DNA from: Laguncularia racemosa
Lineage: Eukaryota; Streptophyta; Magnoliopsida; Myrtales; Combretaceae
Direction: 5' to 3'
Length of the DNA stretch: 64,000 bases
Assembly (NCBI GenBank): GCA_037954665.1
Contig: JBBMOL010000132.1
Location: forward strand, 1,984,001 to 2,048,000
The notes beneath the pieces are model-generated. The model saw only the letters and a list, made by a program, of their open reading frames with translations, was not told the origin of the DNA and did no database searches. This document shows positions 10,934 to 23,306 of the stretch, piece by piece (the stretch's first letter is position 1; every line of letters begins with the position of its first letter). A program made the translations under genes and the position numbers.

Positions 10934-13900
10934 TATCATGCCCCACTTTAAGGGCTCCTCGTGATAACCCACCATGATTGCTTAACCCCCCATTAAGCAA
11001 CCACGAAGTGTCTCATCTTCAGTATTGTGCCTATTAATCATAGTAATAACATTCCCTACTCACAAAGCAATCAATTATGATATTAATACCGGGCCTCAAA
11101 TGGATCCCATTACACCACCATAGTTACACCTAAGATCCTATCGATTTACTTAAATACATTTACATCAATTACGAATTCCATTCAAATGATGTCTACCTCA
11201 ATCTAGATCTAACATTCTTTCCATAACCATACCCCCAGTTAGGTGGTGAGTACTCACCTTAGATCGTTGGTTCATTAAGAAGTTTAGGTAATCTTGACCT
11301 GTAAGGCAAAATTTATAAGAGGGTAAGCCGAAGCTTAGTGAGATAGGGTGCAGTCTCTCGGTGTTGTAACAACATAAACAATTTCAAGTAAGTTATTAAA
11401 CAAATGCTATGCATGAACAATCACATGAATGCAGCATCTTACGTGGTCTTTTGGTAATCAACATGAAGTCTAGGGTTTACGTCTTCCTTGAATTTGGGTT
11501 AGGAATTCCAAAGCCACCATCAGAGCTCGGGTCTTACACATAATTTATTTATTCTTATCACTTATTATACTGTATCTTAGCTTTAGTGATCTAAGCTTAA
11601 GTGCCTCTTATACACCAAACATTTAAACCCTCAAGTGACAGGCTAGGACTCGGAACCATCAAGGCACGACAATCTCCTAATCACTTAGTTTGCTCCTGGC
11701 AGAATAATGATCATCTAATCACTTCTGGCGCGTCTTGTAGCTGTGATGACCTTAAACAATGTAATGTTCGTGCAATGCATGCCAGGTTTTTAATTAAATC
11801 TCATAATTGGTTAGAGTTTTGGGGTGATCATCCAAGATCGGGCACATATGCAAATGGAAATCATGTCAACAATCTATTCACAACACATTTAATCATTTCA
11901 AGGAGCGAGGCACAAATGTCACATCAAGGAAACAACATTCATAATTTTGCAGGAGCTCGTCAAACAATGGACTTCTTATTTGTGATTATGATTATTCCTT
12001 GCTCTTAGTTACATATGAATACATATCTAGTGTGTACGGCTTATACCCATTTCAACTTCCTATTTATTTCATCTCGCTTACACCTAGTGTATGGAACCAT
12101 AATGATAAGGACTTAGACTATTAGCATCTTAAACCCTATGTTAACTCTTGATGCATGCCTTACTTATGGTTTAGGTCCACTTCTTAGACTCCCCTCTTCC
12201 TTGCTTTCACCACCAACGACCTCCATGTCAACATGTGTTTACAATCTTCTCATCAATCTCAACAATTGTCAACAATGATCATGCCATGATGTCTCTCTTT
12301 ACTCCTACTAGTATTACTACACACACTCGCTAAGGTGGAGATCCAATACCTATAAGCCCATACATGTTTCTTACATCCTTGTTCATGGATTTCTACCCTC
12401 CTTCAAAGTTCCTAACATACAAGCTCACAAGACAACTAACACACTATAATCCCAACTCCCACTTCCATTTCATCTTATATATCACATTTTTAAGTCGAAC
12501 TTCTATACCTATTCTCATCATACCACATATACACATGTACATATCTATACGCTTACAAACCATGCATTCATAATTGAGAACAAACCTAGTACATACACTT
12601 ACACTTGTACATATACATACCTATATATGGCATATACTATACCGCCTCCCCACTTCCCATTACATGTAATCTTCCCCGTCTCGGAATCCCCTGTCCCACA
12701 TACACACAAGCTATTTTTAGAGGCACTTCCACGTCCAACAACACGTCTAAGTGCATAGATACATATATGTATATGTAATAACCAGTAGTAGCATTACAAT
12801 ATTGAACATGACAAGCAATTATATAATCAATCACGTCACTATAAGGAAGGAAGGACACGAGAAAAATATATATATATATATACACATATATATCATCTAA
12901 CAAGACTCCATATAACATTTGATTCCCAACTTCTCCGTTCTCGGTCAGCCAGCTCAATCAAGCCATTTCACCTCTACTTATATATATAATTCCATACCAC
13001 AACTAGAGTGAAGAAGCGTCCCTGCCATCCCCTGTTCTCGCAATGATCATGTACACAGTAAAAAACAAAAAGAGCAAGGATGGCCAGCAATTGGAAGAAG
13101 AAGGAACGTTACACACTCTCCATGTAATTATAAATATATATATATATAAGTATGTATAAGATCACTTGTTGTAGGCAGCAAAAGGAAATGGGAGACAACA
13201 CCACACAACCAACAAAAAGAAAAAGAAAAAAAAAATGCCATCCTTGCAATGGAAACCCACTCCGGTGCACTCCTCCACAGATGAATCCTACTCGCCTAGC
13301 TCAATCACACCATTTCACACTTACATATATTTATATATATATGTACATGTTAGTCACTTGCTGTAGGCAGCTTAGGGAACGTTTTCATTCACTCACGCAA
13401 TAGGGGAAAATCTCCACTTGCCAGTTCCATCGTATGTCAAGACATATACATATACATATACATATACATACATACATATATATATGATTCCCTCCCGGTG
13501 AGAATTGGAGATCGGCTTCTTCCACCTAACATTCCACACACATGTATATACATATATACTTACAATCACGGCAGCAACGATGTACAAAGCACACAATCAC
13601 ACACTAAAATTGAAACCCTCACCGCATTTAAAACATAGGAAATAAACATATATTCGTAATCAACACACGTACTACAACAATAATACACACAATACAATAC
13701 GTTACGGAGTCCTACTCACCTTAGTCTCATTTTTCCAGGGTTTAATCAAAATAATTTTCGGGTATCTCCAAGTCGAAATTTTCTTCACCTAAAAAATTAG
13801 GGAAAAAGTACATTATTACATGTTACACATGGTCTAGATCACTCCACTTAGTGTTTCTCTAGCTATTACAACTAGTTTTAGGTAAAATACTAATTTTTGC

Positions 13901-14569
13901 ACCTATTTATTCATTGTACATAACTTTTAGAAATTAACTCCATTTTGTGAAAAATTGGTCTAGTTGAGTTGTACTTACCTCGAGGAACACGTTGGCAATC
14001 TCGGATTATTGATCAGAAGTCGTATGTGTGAGATATGAATTTTTTTTTCAACTTTCCCTTTTCCCTTTTTTCTTAATTGCTTTCATCCTGCTTCTGTCCC
14101 CATCCTTTTCCTTTTCTCCCTTTTTCTTTCTTTTACTTTTTTTTTGTTTATCTCACTCTTAAAAGGCTGTGGGTCCACACTGTTCCCAGCAGATATATAT
14201 ATATAATGTCATACTATTAATATTATTATTATTTTATATTATTATTATAATTAGGGTTTAGGAAATTTTTCATAGATTTCATGTGCGATTGTATTGATAA
14301 AATATAAGATTTTAGCATTTTATTACGAAATTTTATGTTTAAGCTAATTTGATTATTTCTAATATGGATATTTATTCGAAATTCCTATTTGACAATCCTA
14401 AGTCTATAATTTTAATTTATTCTATTGTTTAGTCAATAATTTCTCATAGTTTACTCTTCATATGATTATTTCTTTTATTGTAGTTTTATACGAGGTATGC
14501 TTAAAGCTTTTAGTACAATCTTTTAATTATTTCGATATTATACGCAACTAAAATTTTGTAGATGTTACA
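10934..14569 (-). mobile_element. Family X copy F, diverged 3.6-kb member with TSD TAGCA
   Basis: The left end reads TATCATGCCCC, close to the TGTCACGCCCC end of copies A-C, and the right end reads GATGTTACA, close to GGACTTCACA. The perfect 5-bp duplication TAGCA flanks it (10929-10933 and 14570-14574). Inside, 11430-11780 matches the conserved block of copies B and C (CACGTGGTCTTCTGGTAA-type phrase and the 'accctcaag' block). A pyrimidine tract lies at about 14040-14160, and 14240-14500 matches the AT-rich terminal block. The middle has AC-rich and AT-rich tracts but no SNF2 fragment and no long minisatellite. A partial internal duplication is visible around 12930-13390 (CACTTG-TGTAGGCAGC twice). 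Strand follows the convention used for copy A. No protein-coding gene is supported. Confidence 0.7.
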
Positions 14570-17500
14570 TAGCAACATCAAGCATCATAAGAAATGGAAG
14601 AACATGAACCACCCATGAATCTATTGCTATTACTACAAAATTATTCATCTGGCCAATGCCTCGTATCGATCTAGTGCATGACATGATGCACCCAAAGAAG
14701 CACAATTTTATTTCCTTGGCCATCTTAAAGAATTTAAATTCAAGAATGTTGGATTACGATGATCCTATTATGGCCATGTATTTTTCCAAGCTACACTCAT
14801 CTTGCAAAGAGATTAGGGACATTGCGTTCTAATCAAGGAGAACAATGGATCTTATCTCATTCCATCACTATATGATTGGAGTTATATCCATTAATAGCCT
14901 GTAAAATGATTATGTTTAATGGTATCAAAATAAAAGTCTCCGCACATTAATATAGCAAGATTTCAAGTCACAAAACTACTTACATTCATTTCTATCTACG
15001 AGGATATTTTATGTGTGATATCGATTGAAGCGAGTTTGATCTACTCCAAGTTACTAATTTAGACTAAAGATGCCTATATGTAATATAAATATTTATTGCT
15101 CGGTCATTGTGATTGACCTTAGTTACTTCATATATTTAAATAATTATTCAAACAACTTTTAACTATTCTTAAGATCAAACTGTTAGAATATTGTACTTAT
15201 ATTTATTCTCTCTATTGTTTATTCTAGACATCTTATAGTTATTCAATGTGGAGTATGGACTTTGTCATAAATTAAATATGAGAAGGCAAACCATAGCAAT
15301 AAATAGTAAACACTTCCCTTTATAAACAGTATGTCATTCTTGGATTGCAAATGAAGGGCAAAAAGCATTTTTTTTCTTTCTTTATATTAAAATTGTTTAC
15401 AAGAATATTTAGGAAGCATAGATTCCCAAAAAAAAAAGAAAAAAGAGAAAAAAAAAAGAAAAAAAGAATAGGACATGTAATTTACTAATGTGGTTGGTTG
15501 ATACTGGGGAATCCCCTTTCAAAGAATCAAGTAGGAGTGAGCTCTTCTATGATGAATAGGATAAGTGTAGATTCTAAAAAATTGAAACTAAAACTCATCT
15601 TATGGCTCACTCGAACCATCATGGACTCTATACTATCTAAAATTTACATGTTCCATTATATTTATCTATACTCCAAAGTCGTCCCACGAGCTCCTATTTA
15701 GCATATGTGGACTTTAATTTATTTCTAGGGACGTTATTTTATTTTATTTAGTTGTTAGTTTCTATTTTAGTCATTTAATTTAATTGTTATTTCCATTATT
15801 ATGCATATCCTAGTTTTTAAAGATATTATTTGAAATGTTATTTTCTTTCTCCTCTTTTTGTCTCCTAGTTTACTTAGGTTTATTTCATAAGATTTATAGT
15901 AGGCGTATTGTGTAATTGGTTATGATTATAAAATGGATTATTGATTTTTAGTTTTGTAAATGTTTCTGGTTGTCATAAATTGAATGAGATGACTTTTTTC
16001 TTAATTCATGTATGACGGGAGTCTTTCCTTTTTTCATTGATTGAGTTCCTATAAGTTTATCATGGATTGTGGTGAACTTTGTTGATTGAATCCATAAATC
16101 ATAATAGAAATCTTTTAATACTCATGAGAGTTTATAAGTCATGCACAATATCGATCTATGACTTAATTGCAAACCGGTTTGATTTCATTGTTTGACATAT
16201 GCTTTGAGTTTTCTTTTTCCCACTAAAGCCTTTTCATGATTAAAATACAATTTATAGATCTATTGTAATAATAATGAAATAGGAATAACTTTTTAAGAGT
16301 TAGAAGACTTTTAGAGACAAATACTCAAAAGAACTACACTCCCCCCCCCCTTTTTTTTTGGTGTAAGTCCTTTTGTGGAAAATGTTAGGATTTTCCCTTT
16401 AAAGGAAAATGTTTTTCCTTATATGGAAATATTATTTTTTTCTTAAAAAGCTATTTTTCAGTCAAACAAACAAAAGAAAATAAAGAAACCATTTTCCATG
16501 AAACTAAAAGACCATAGGTTTCATAAATATGCAATACGTGGCTCATCCCATAATTATTACAATGCATAAGTCAAATTGCATATTTATTGAAATTGCAATT
16601 ACAATATGCTAGTATTATTTATTTTGCAAACTCGAAATTGCATATATATCGATTCTGCAAATGAAATTGCAGCTACAATATGCAGTATTATTTATTTTGC
16701 AAACTTCTTCACAAAGGAAAGGGAATATACTTCATTGGGCTAAGATTCATGATCACAGTGGAATCGGTTCAATTAGTAGACTCTTCACATAATCCTTCAT
16801 CTTTGTTTTAGAATTGGAGTAGTGATCATCATCTGTGTAGAAGATGTTGATTACGCATGATTGATTGAGAATTCGATTAAGAATTGCCATAAGGAACGCA
16901 GTTGGACGGAGACACCCTTCATTTATGTCCTTCTATGCGTCAGCAACCCATTTTCGAAACTCATTTTCGGCTTCTTTTTCTGTCACCTTGTATTGATTCA
17001 TAAAACAATCCATAGTTGTTGCTACATGTTTTCTTTGCTTCTCACGCTGTGAAAGGCAATAAGTATTATGAATAGTAGAAATGATCGTGAGTTTTGTTTT
17101 TTTTTTTTTGTTTTTCTTTTTCCAAAATCGTGATGTTCATCAAATGCATTTCCATGTTTTTGCTTTAGAGATAACTTTAACAAGCGATTATGCTATTACT
17201 TATCATCTACATGTTGAAGAATCAAGTGGCAAACTATAATTTGATTAAGAATTAAAGATATAAATGTTTATAATATATAGGACATAGCCCATGAATTAAA
17301 AAAAGAAAAAAAGAAATATTTACACCTGTGCTATCTAACGCCCATGAGTGTTTGTATTATACATTAATGCTCTAGTAAATGGAAATAGATTGTTTGAAGC
17401 ACTCAAGCATTTTCTTGTGTTCGACTTTGTTGTAAACTTTTTAAAACATTCCTTTTGATCCCAAGCCTTTTGCAAGCAACCTTCAATAATAGAGTGTTTG

Positions 17501-17754
17501 TTAAGCTTTTGTTACAAACTTTAAATTCAATTGATTTTGTGTGTGTGTGTGTTTTTGTGTGTTTTTTTTTTTTTTGGCATTCCATTTGTACAAAATGGTT
17601 TCACTTAGTTGTGTGCATTAAAAAAAAAAAACTCATGACTTCTTTATTCATAGATGTAATTACACTTATCCTTAAAATTTACTCATTAACTAAACAAATT
17701 TATTTCATGCTTAGATAGACAACTAGCAAATAGAAAAAAGTTAGGAAATCATAA
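14570..17754. other. AT-rich spacer with simple repeats
   Basis: No gene is recognisable. It holds an A-rich block (15428-15470), a C-run next to a T-run (about 16341-16360), a GT microsatellite followed by T (17537-17575), and A- and T-runs. It ends at the duplication CATAA (17750-17754) of copy A. Confidence 0.5.
16573..16706. repeat. Imperfect tandem duplication, about 65-72 bp unit
   Basis: Two adjacent copies each run from AAATTGCATAT through ACAATATGC to TTATTTATTTTGCAAAC. The second has small indels. It looks like a local slippage event with no evident function. Confidence 0.6.
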
Positions 17755-18149
17755 TGTGAAGTCCAAAAAATTTCAAAAAATTATATAAATGATTAAGAAA
17801 ATAAATAGAAGAATAAATCATCTGAAGCATAATTTTTAAACGATATTTGGTTAAATAATAAAATTAATTTAAAATTATAAATCTAGGAATTTTAAATGAA
17901 AATTTAGAGTAAAAATTTATGTTTAGAATAATCAAATTAACATAGACGTAAAATTTTGTAATAAATTGTTAAAGATATAATTTTTAAAGATATTCCCATA
18001 CGCATATGGAATGTTAAAATAGGGGCATTTTTAAAATAAAATATTATTATAACAAAATATATAAATATAAATATAAATATATATACACAACTAAAACAAG
18101 AAAAGTAGCTGGCAACCGCAGTAGGGACGTGACCGGTTGTCATGTCATC

Positions 18150-19296
18150 GTTATGTCCTGTCCCATCCGGTTCCCTTGCCCCTCCCTCTTCCCGTTCTGC
18201 TCTCTCTCTATCTCTCTTTCTTCCTTTTTCTTTTTCCTTCCTTCTTCTTCTTCATCTGGCCATCTTCTTCCCTTCCTTTTCTTTTTCTTTTCTTCTTCTT
18301 CTTCCTCTTCGTCCCTCTCCCGGAATCGCAACTCCCCTGCCTTCCCCTATCCCGTGCCTTCCTTCGTTTGCCCTCCCATCACTCTCTCTTCCCTTCTCAT
18401 TTCTCTTCCTTCCCTTCTCGACTAACCACCCAACGACAATCCCACAGCAATAGTAATGACGGCCTCCAATAGCAACGGCAACGGTAGTAGATGACTGAGT
18501 GTATGGTGTGTGCGTGAGAGGGAGACGATAACTGTCGTAAGACGACCCCAATGACAGTAGCCATGCATGTCCGTTACATTGCCGGTATTAGGTCTCCGAC
18601 CGTGTCTGCGTAAGGAGGGCAGTTCGACAACAACGGCAGCAAGCAAGTTCGACAACAATAATGGCGGTCACGACCCATAGCAGCACCGGATGACAATGAG
18701 CCCGACGATAGTAATCGCAGCAACGACGACGATCACTCCCACTCCAACATAGCAACAATAATCTGACAACTGCAACCATAATGAAGAGGACAGTAATAAA
18801 AGCAACTCCAACAATGAGACAAGCAGCGACCACGACCTCAACAGCAATGGCAGCTGCATGGACAACCTTCACCAGTAGCAATGGTGGCCCTCAACCATGA
18901 CGACAACAAAACTAACCCCAACAATGACCGTAGCAACCGCTGCAACGGTGACAGCAACGACACTAATAGATGGTGTGTGCATGAAGAAGTGTGTAGGTGT
19001 CTAAGCAACCACGATCGGCAGCCACCTAACGACGGTGGCAGTGACAACCACAACAACGGTAGCAGTAATGACGATTCCAATGATGGCAGCAACCGCGACT
19101 CTATAGTAGTGGCAACAATGATCACGACAACAACCACAATGGCAACAACAAATGGACAGCAAGTACAAAAGCAAGTGAGGAAAGAGGAAGAGAAAAAAAC
19201 GTGTGTGTGTGTATGTGTGAATGGGAGTGTGTGGAGGAAGGATGTGTGTGTGGCGGTGTGCATGAACAAGGAGGTATATGTGAGTGTGTGCGTGAA
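18150..19296 (+). repeat. Pyrimidine tract, degenerate CAN/ACN triplets and GT start (copy A)
   Basis: 18150-18430 is C/T-rich with TTC runs. 18430-19170 is a long run of imperfect CAA, ACA, CAG and ACG triplets, which reads as Asn/Ser/Thr/Asp-rich in one frame and Leu/Val-rich in reverse. 19190-19296 begins the GT-rich minisatellite. The long open frames here are a by-product of composition, because triplet tracts avoid stops in several frames at once. The same module order recurs at 37500-38520 and 61820-62600. Confidence 0.7.
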
Positions 19297-20308
19297 TTAT
19301 GAGAAATTTTCGGGCACCGCCTATACCTTCAAAACTAGATTTGGCTGATGATCCAAATCACTTATATTTTTACTTCATATCTTTTTATCTAATAAATATT
19401 TGAGAAATAATCTTACAGGTAAAATAATAATTCTCCATGGGATGCTAATATGTCCTACACTAGTTGATGGCCCCGGGACATCTTCAGATTTACAATCAAA
19501 GACCCGCTACGATTGTTTCCATTTCAAAGCATTGGCTCATGAAGATTTATGATATTTTGTACTTTGTAATTGTTCTATGGACTATTTTATGTTGTATTTT
19601 CTTTTGGGACACTTTCATTTTGATTGTAATTTCCATTTAGGACCGGCCACCTACAAAGTGGCATAGTTGTAATTTTGTGGACTTTCTAACCCTAAAGGAA
19701 GCAAGTATAAATACTTGCTTAAGTAGGGTTTTGGGAGCTTTTTGATGAAATTTCATAATACACTTCACGTGTGAGGGTTAGGTCTTTCCTAAATCCAAAT
19801 TTGCTCTTATCAATTTCAATCACAAGAATTGAAATTGTGGCGAGTGCAACAAAGGGAAATTGTGAGTAATATCAATTCCTTCTTTGTTGTGTTTCCTTTT
19901 CATCACTAGTGAGTCATATCTAGGGTTGAATTGGATGTTTCTTGATCAGATTTTGATTGCATTTGTAATCAACTATTATGTTATAAGATTGATTAGTTTT
20001 AGCATTTGTTATCACCATCAATTTTTTATTCATTTTGTGGCGTAAATTAGTCATTGTTGGAAGAGGAGAATCATGAAATTGAGTCTTGTTATCTTGGTCT
20101 ATTTCGCGTGGATTTCACTTGTGATTATTATTATTTGGGGAAGATTATCATTGTTGGATTGTTAATTGCAATTTTGAACCTCGGATTTCATTAAATCTCC
20201 ATTAGGGTTCACGCAATTCCTGATCTTTTTGAACCGGTTTATATTTGCAAGTTGAGGTTGTTTCTTTGATTCATTTGCATGTGCTTAGGCTTGGTTTTGA
20301 GCACATCA
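19297..20308 (+). repeat. 5' LTR of element 1
   Basis: It starts TTATGAG (TGATGAG in the 3' copy) and ends GCACATCA, 1012 bp. It matches 23307-24318 along its whole length with only scattered mismatches. A TATA-like TATAAATA sits in a palindrome at 19699-19720. Confidence 0.85.
19699..19720 (+). promoter_or_regulatory. TATA box embedded in a 10-bp-arm palindrome
   Basis: Arms AAGCAAGTAT and ATACTTGCTT surround AA, so TATAAATA lies in the centre. The same structure is kept, complete or nearly so, at 23711-23728, 25943-25963, about 30279-30297, about 39947-39967 and about 43577-43597. It probably is the LTR core promoter; the palindrome's role is unknown. Confidence 0.55.
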
Positions 20309-20313
20309 TCTTT

Positions 20314-20325
20314 TGGTATCAGAGC
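20314..20325 (+). other. Primer-binding site of element 1
   Basis: TGGTATCAGAGC, the initiator tRNA-Met complement, starts five bases after the LTR end. Confidence 0.9.
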
Positions 20326-20572
20326 TTGAGGTTTGTGAGAAGGGATTGCTTATAATTTGAATTCAGAAATTAGGGGTTTGTTAACTAGAACATTGATCCA
20401 GTTTGTTGGCGTGAAGATTAATCTATTCCAATTGTGTTGTCTTGTTGTTTTGTTGTTGTAAACGTGGAGTACTTGTAATTTTCCTTATCTCCTTGAGTTA
20501 ACCGTGATTGATTAAAGGGAGTGATCATTGTGATTATTTGAGGAAAGTGGAATTTCGGAAAATTGATTTTTG

Positions 20573-20820
20573 TTACCTTCATCTTTTCCGTGAGTTATTT
20601 GTTGAAGAAGATAGGGGAAGTTCTTGACTTGAATTGAATTTCAAAAATTGAGTTGTTGTCTTCATCTTTGCCATGAGTTATTTGTTGAAGAAGATAGGGG
20701 AAGTTCTTGACTTGAATTGAATTTCAGAAATTGAGTTGTTGTCTTCATCCTTGCCATGAGTTATTTGTTTGAGGAAGAAGGGGAAGTTCTTGAATTGAAT
20801 TCCATCATTTGGGGTTCAAA
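20573..20820 (+). repeat. Three tandem copies of an 83-bp unit in the leader
   Basis: The phrase TGAGTTATTTGTTGAAGAAG and its flanks recur at about 20591, 20674 and 20757, with the third copy slightly altered. The array lies between the primer site and gag, in untranslated leader sequence. Confidence 0.7.
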
Positions 20821-21417
20821 TAGTTGACGCATTGTTAATTAGTGTATGTTGTTTCCTTGACTTTGTGGAATTGGAAGGGTCATTTTCTTTAGCAGAATTG
20901 TTCAATTTGCGTGGAGAATTAGGAAACTATTTTGAATTCAAATCAATCATTAGTTATAGAGTTATTGTGTATTAATCACTTTAATTGCACATTAACTAGT
21001 TGGAATCAATTGCTTGCCATTTGGAGAAGTATCCATATTTGGTTCCATTTTTTGTTGTTTCCGTGGAGTGAAGTACTACACCATGAGTGTTGTTGTTGTT
21101 GTTTGAATTAAGTGCATTGTGTAAGTAGCGGTGTGAGTAATTTTGGTGTGAAATTGGGTTGAATTTAGGAAGGTTGTTACACCGTGATTGTTAGTGTTGT
21201 GTGTAGTGAACTGTTGTAACGTGATGTGTTGATTTTGTTGTGGAGAAGAGTGCTACTCGTGGATTGTAAGAGTATACATGTGCCTTCAGTGAAGTTAAGT
21301 GGAGTTGTGTGTTTTTCTTTTGTAGTGGCTGTTGTGTGGCATTAAAAGCAGTGTGATTGTGAGGTATACCCTTTGCTTTAAATTGTCCTTGTGGTTCAAT
21401 ATACCGAGTCTACAACT

Positions 21418-22740
21418 ATATCGAATGATAGCATGAATGGGGGAATTGGCGATGAAGCCAATAGTCAGGTTGGTGGAGGTCGGGGTCATAATCTTGCAGG
21501 TAGGAGGACTTTGGAAGAACAGCTCCAGGATCTTACTACCATAGTTGCCACTTTGGCAACTAAGATTGACAGAATGACATTACCACAACCACCAGTGGTA
21601 AACCATTAGGCACCACCTTGGGTAGCTCCACAGAATCCATAGAGAGACAAAGTAGTGGGAGATGAAAATCTGAATAGAAGGATAGGTAAGGAACATCATC
21701 CATACAGGGAAGAAAGGGATGACAACTTTAGGGCTAATCCATATCAAAATAGGGATTTCAAGCCACCTCGGGGCTTGGAGTATGTGAAACTGCAGATGCC
21801 TTCTTATGATGGCAAGGGATCAGCTGATGATTATTTGAATTGGGAGGATAAGGTTGAGGGTCTCTTTTAATGTTATGAGATCGATGATAATACCAGAGTC
21901 TGATTGGATGCTATCGAGTTTATAGGATACGCTGTACTCTGGTGGAAGAATTTGATTATCAGCAGGCATAGGGATGGAGAGGCTAAGATTCAGACATGAA
22001 GGGATATGAAAAGGGTGTTGAGAAAAAGATTCATTCTTGAGCACTACAAATAGGAATTGTTTATGCGACTGCAAACTTTGAGATAAGGAGGTAAGACAGT
22101 GGATGATTATGTGCAGGAATTTGAAACCTTCATGATTAGATGTAGGTCTATTGAACCTCCAGAACAAACCGTAGCACGCTTTGTCTCAGGCTTGAAATAT
22201 GAAATAGCGTGTGTTGTTGAGTTGCAGTGCTATAGTACACTTGATGAGGCTATTCAGTGGGCCATGAAAGTGGAGAGGCAAAAGAGGTCTAACTTGTTTA
22301 AGGCTCTAAGCAGTAGGCCCAATACTATTACCCAACCCATAGCAGCTGACAGTCAATCAAGGGGAACAAAGGCGGTAGGTGAAGCAGTGAGAGTAGTGGA
22401 CAAAACTACCCTAAACACTACTAGAGAAAATTTACCTACTAGGAAGGGTAAAGGGGTAATAGCACCAAATGTGAGGCAGACTATTCTCGGATCTACTAGT
22501 GGAAAGGCACGCTAGATCAAGTGTTTTAAATACATGGGATTTAGGCATATGGCAACATAGTGTCTAAATAAAAGGGTGATGATTGTTATGGAGGGCGTTG
22601 GGGAAGTTGTTGAGGATGGCAAGGAACAAACTGAGCCTATAGATTTACTAATAGCATTGTAGGAGTATTATGATGACCAGATTGGAGAAACACATGAGGA
22701 GCATACAGGTGAACAATATCTACCTATTAATGTATTATGT
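21418..22740 (+). pseudogene. gag: gag of element 1, heavily mutated
   Basis: The start codon expected from element 2 (ATG-TCC) reads ATA-TCG at 21418, so initiation is lost; the next in-frame ATG is 21433. The product shows an N-terminal coiled-coil-like stretch (RTLEEQLQDLTTIVATLATK). The capsid part follows with MPSYDGKGSADDYLNWEDKV, YAVLWWKN, VDDYVQEFETFMIRC and RFVSGLKYEI. The zinc knuckle reads CFKYMGFRHMAT-stop-C: the second Cys is Tyr and the Gly is Arg. About ten stops interrupt it, mostly TAG or TAA in place of CAG or CAA in element 2. It cannot yield a working capsid. Confidence 0.85.
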
Positions 22741-22779
22741 AGGGCTCTAACCGTATCTCCGGATACTAGAGACATTCAA

Positions 22780-23306
22780 AGGGAGAACATATTTCACACC
22801 TCTTACAGGATCAGAGGTAACTTTTGTGTACTCATCATTGATATTGGTAGTTGCACGAATGTTATATTTGCTGCACAGGTAGACAAATTACATTGTCTAC
22901 TATCCCACATCCTAGCCCTTATAACTTGCGTTGGTTAGATAATCGAGGCAGTATGTATGTTACACTAAGGGTGAAGGTCCTTGTGAGTGTTGGCAAAAAT
23001 ATCATGATGAGATCCTATGTGATGTAATCCCTATACATGCATTCCATTTGCTATTGGGTAGACCCTGGTTGTTTGATCGGCAGGTGTTACATGATGGGTT
23101 TAGAAACACCTACATGTTCAGTATGGGCGAGACTCGCATAGTACTATCACCAATGACTCAATCTAAGGTACATCAGTTTCAGAATAGATCAGAACTACTT
23201 CTGCTACATTTGATAGCCAGAAGAGCAGGTCGACAGAGATATCAGGGTTCAGTTCCAAAACTGATCCTCTAGATTTGAGGGCAAATCTTTCAGAAGCTCG
23301 AGGAGA
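22780..23306 (+). pseudogene. Protease and pol tail of element 1, frameshifted
   Basis: RENIFHTSYRIRGNFCVLII is followed by D-I-G-S-C-T-N-V, where the active-site loop D-[SG]-G has isoleucine in the middle. A one-base loss at about 22893 (after DKLH) shifts the frame, and the correct frame resumes at 23048 (LLGRPWLFDRQVLHDGFRNT). A second shift occurs near 23183. After a serine-rich linker, the frame TDPLDLRANLSEARGDD leads straight into the 3' LTR at 23307. The DLRAN-type tail normally follows integrase in related polyproteins, so the RT-to-IN block is missing between protease and tail. Confidence 0.8.

Noticed and set aside
11601..12008. 135-codon frame in copy F
   Set aside because: It lies in the conserved non-coding block of family X; the same block in copies B and C is full of stops, so there is no coding conservation.
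18129..19348. Several frames of 100-155 codons, Ser/Leu- or Asn/Asp-rich
   Set aside because: Low-complexity pyrimidine and triplet tracts; frames on both strands, no conserved start.
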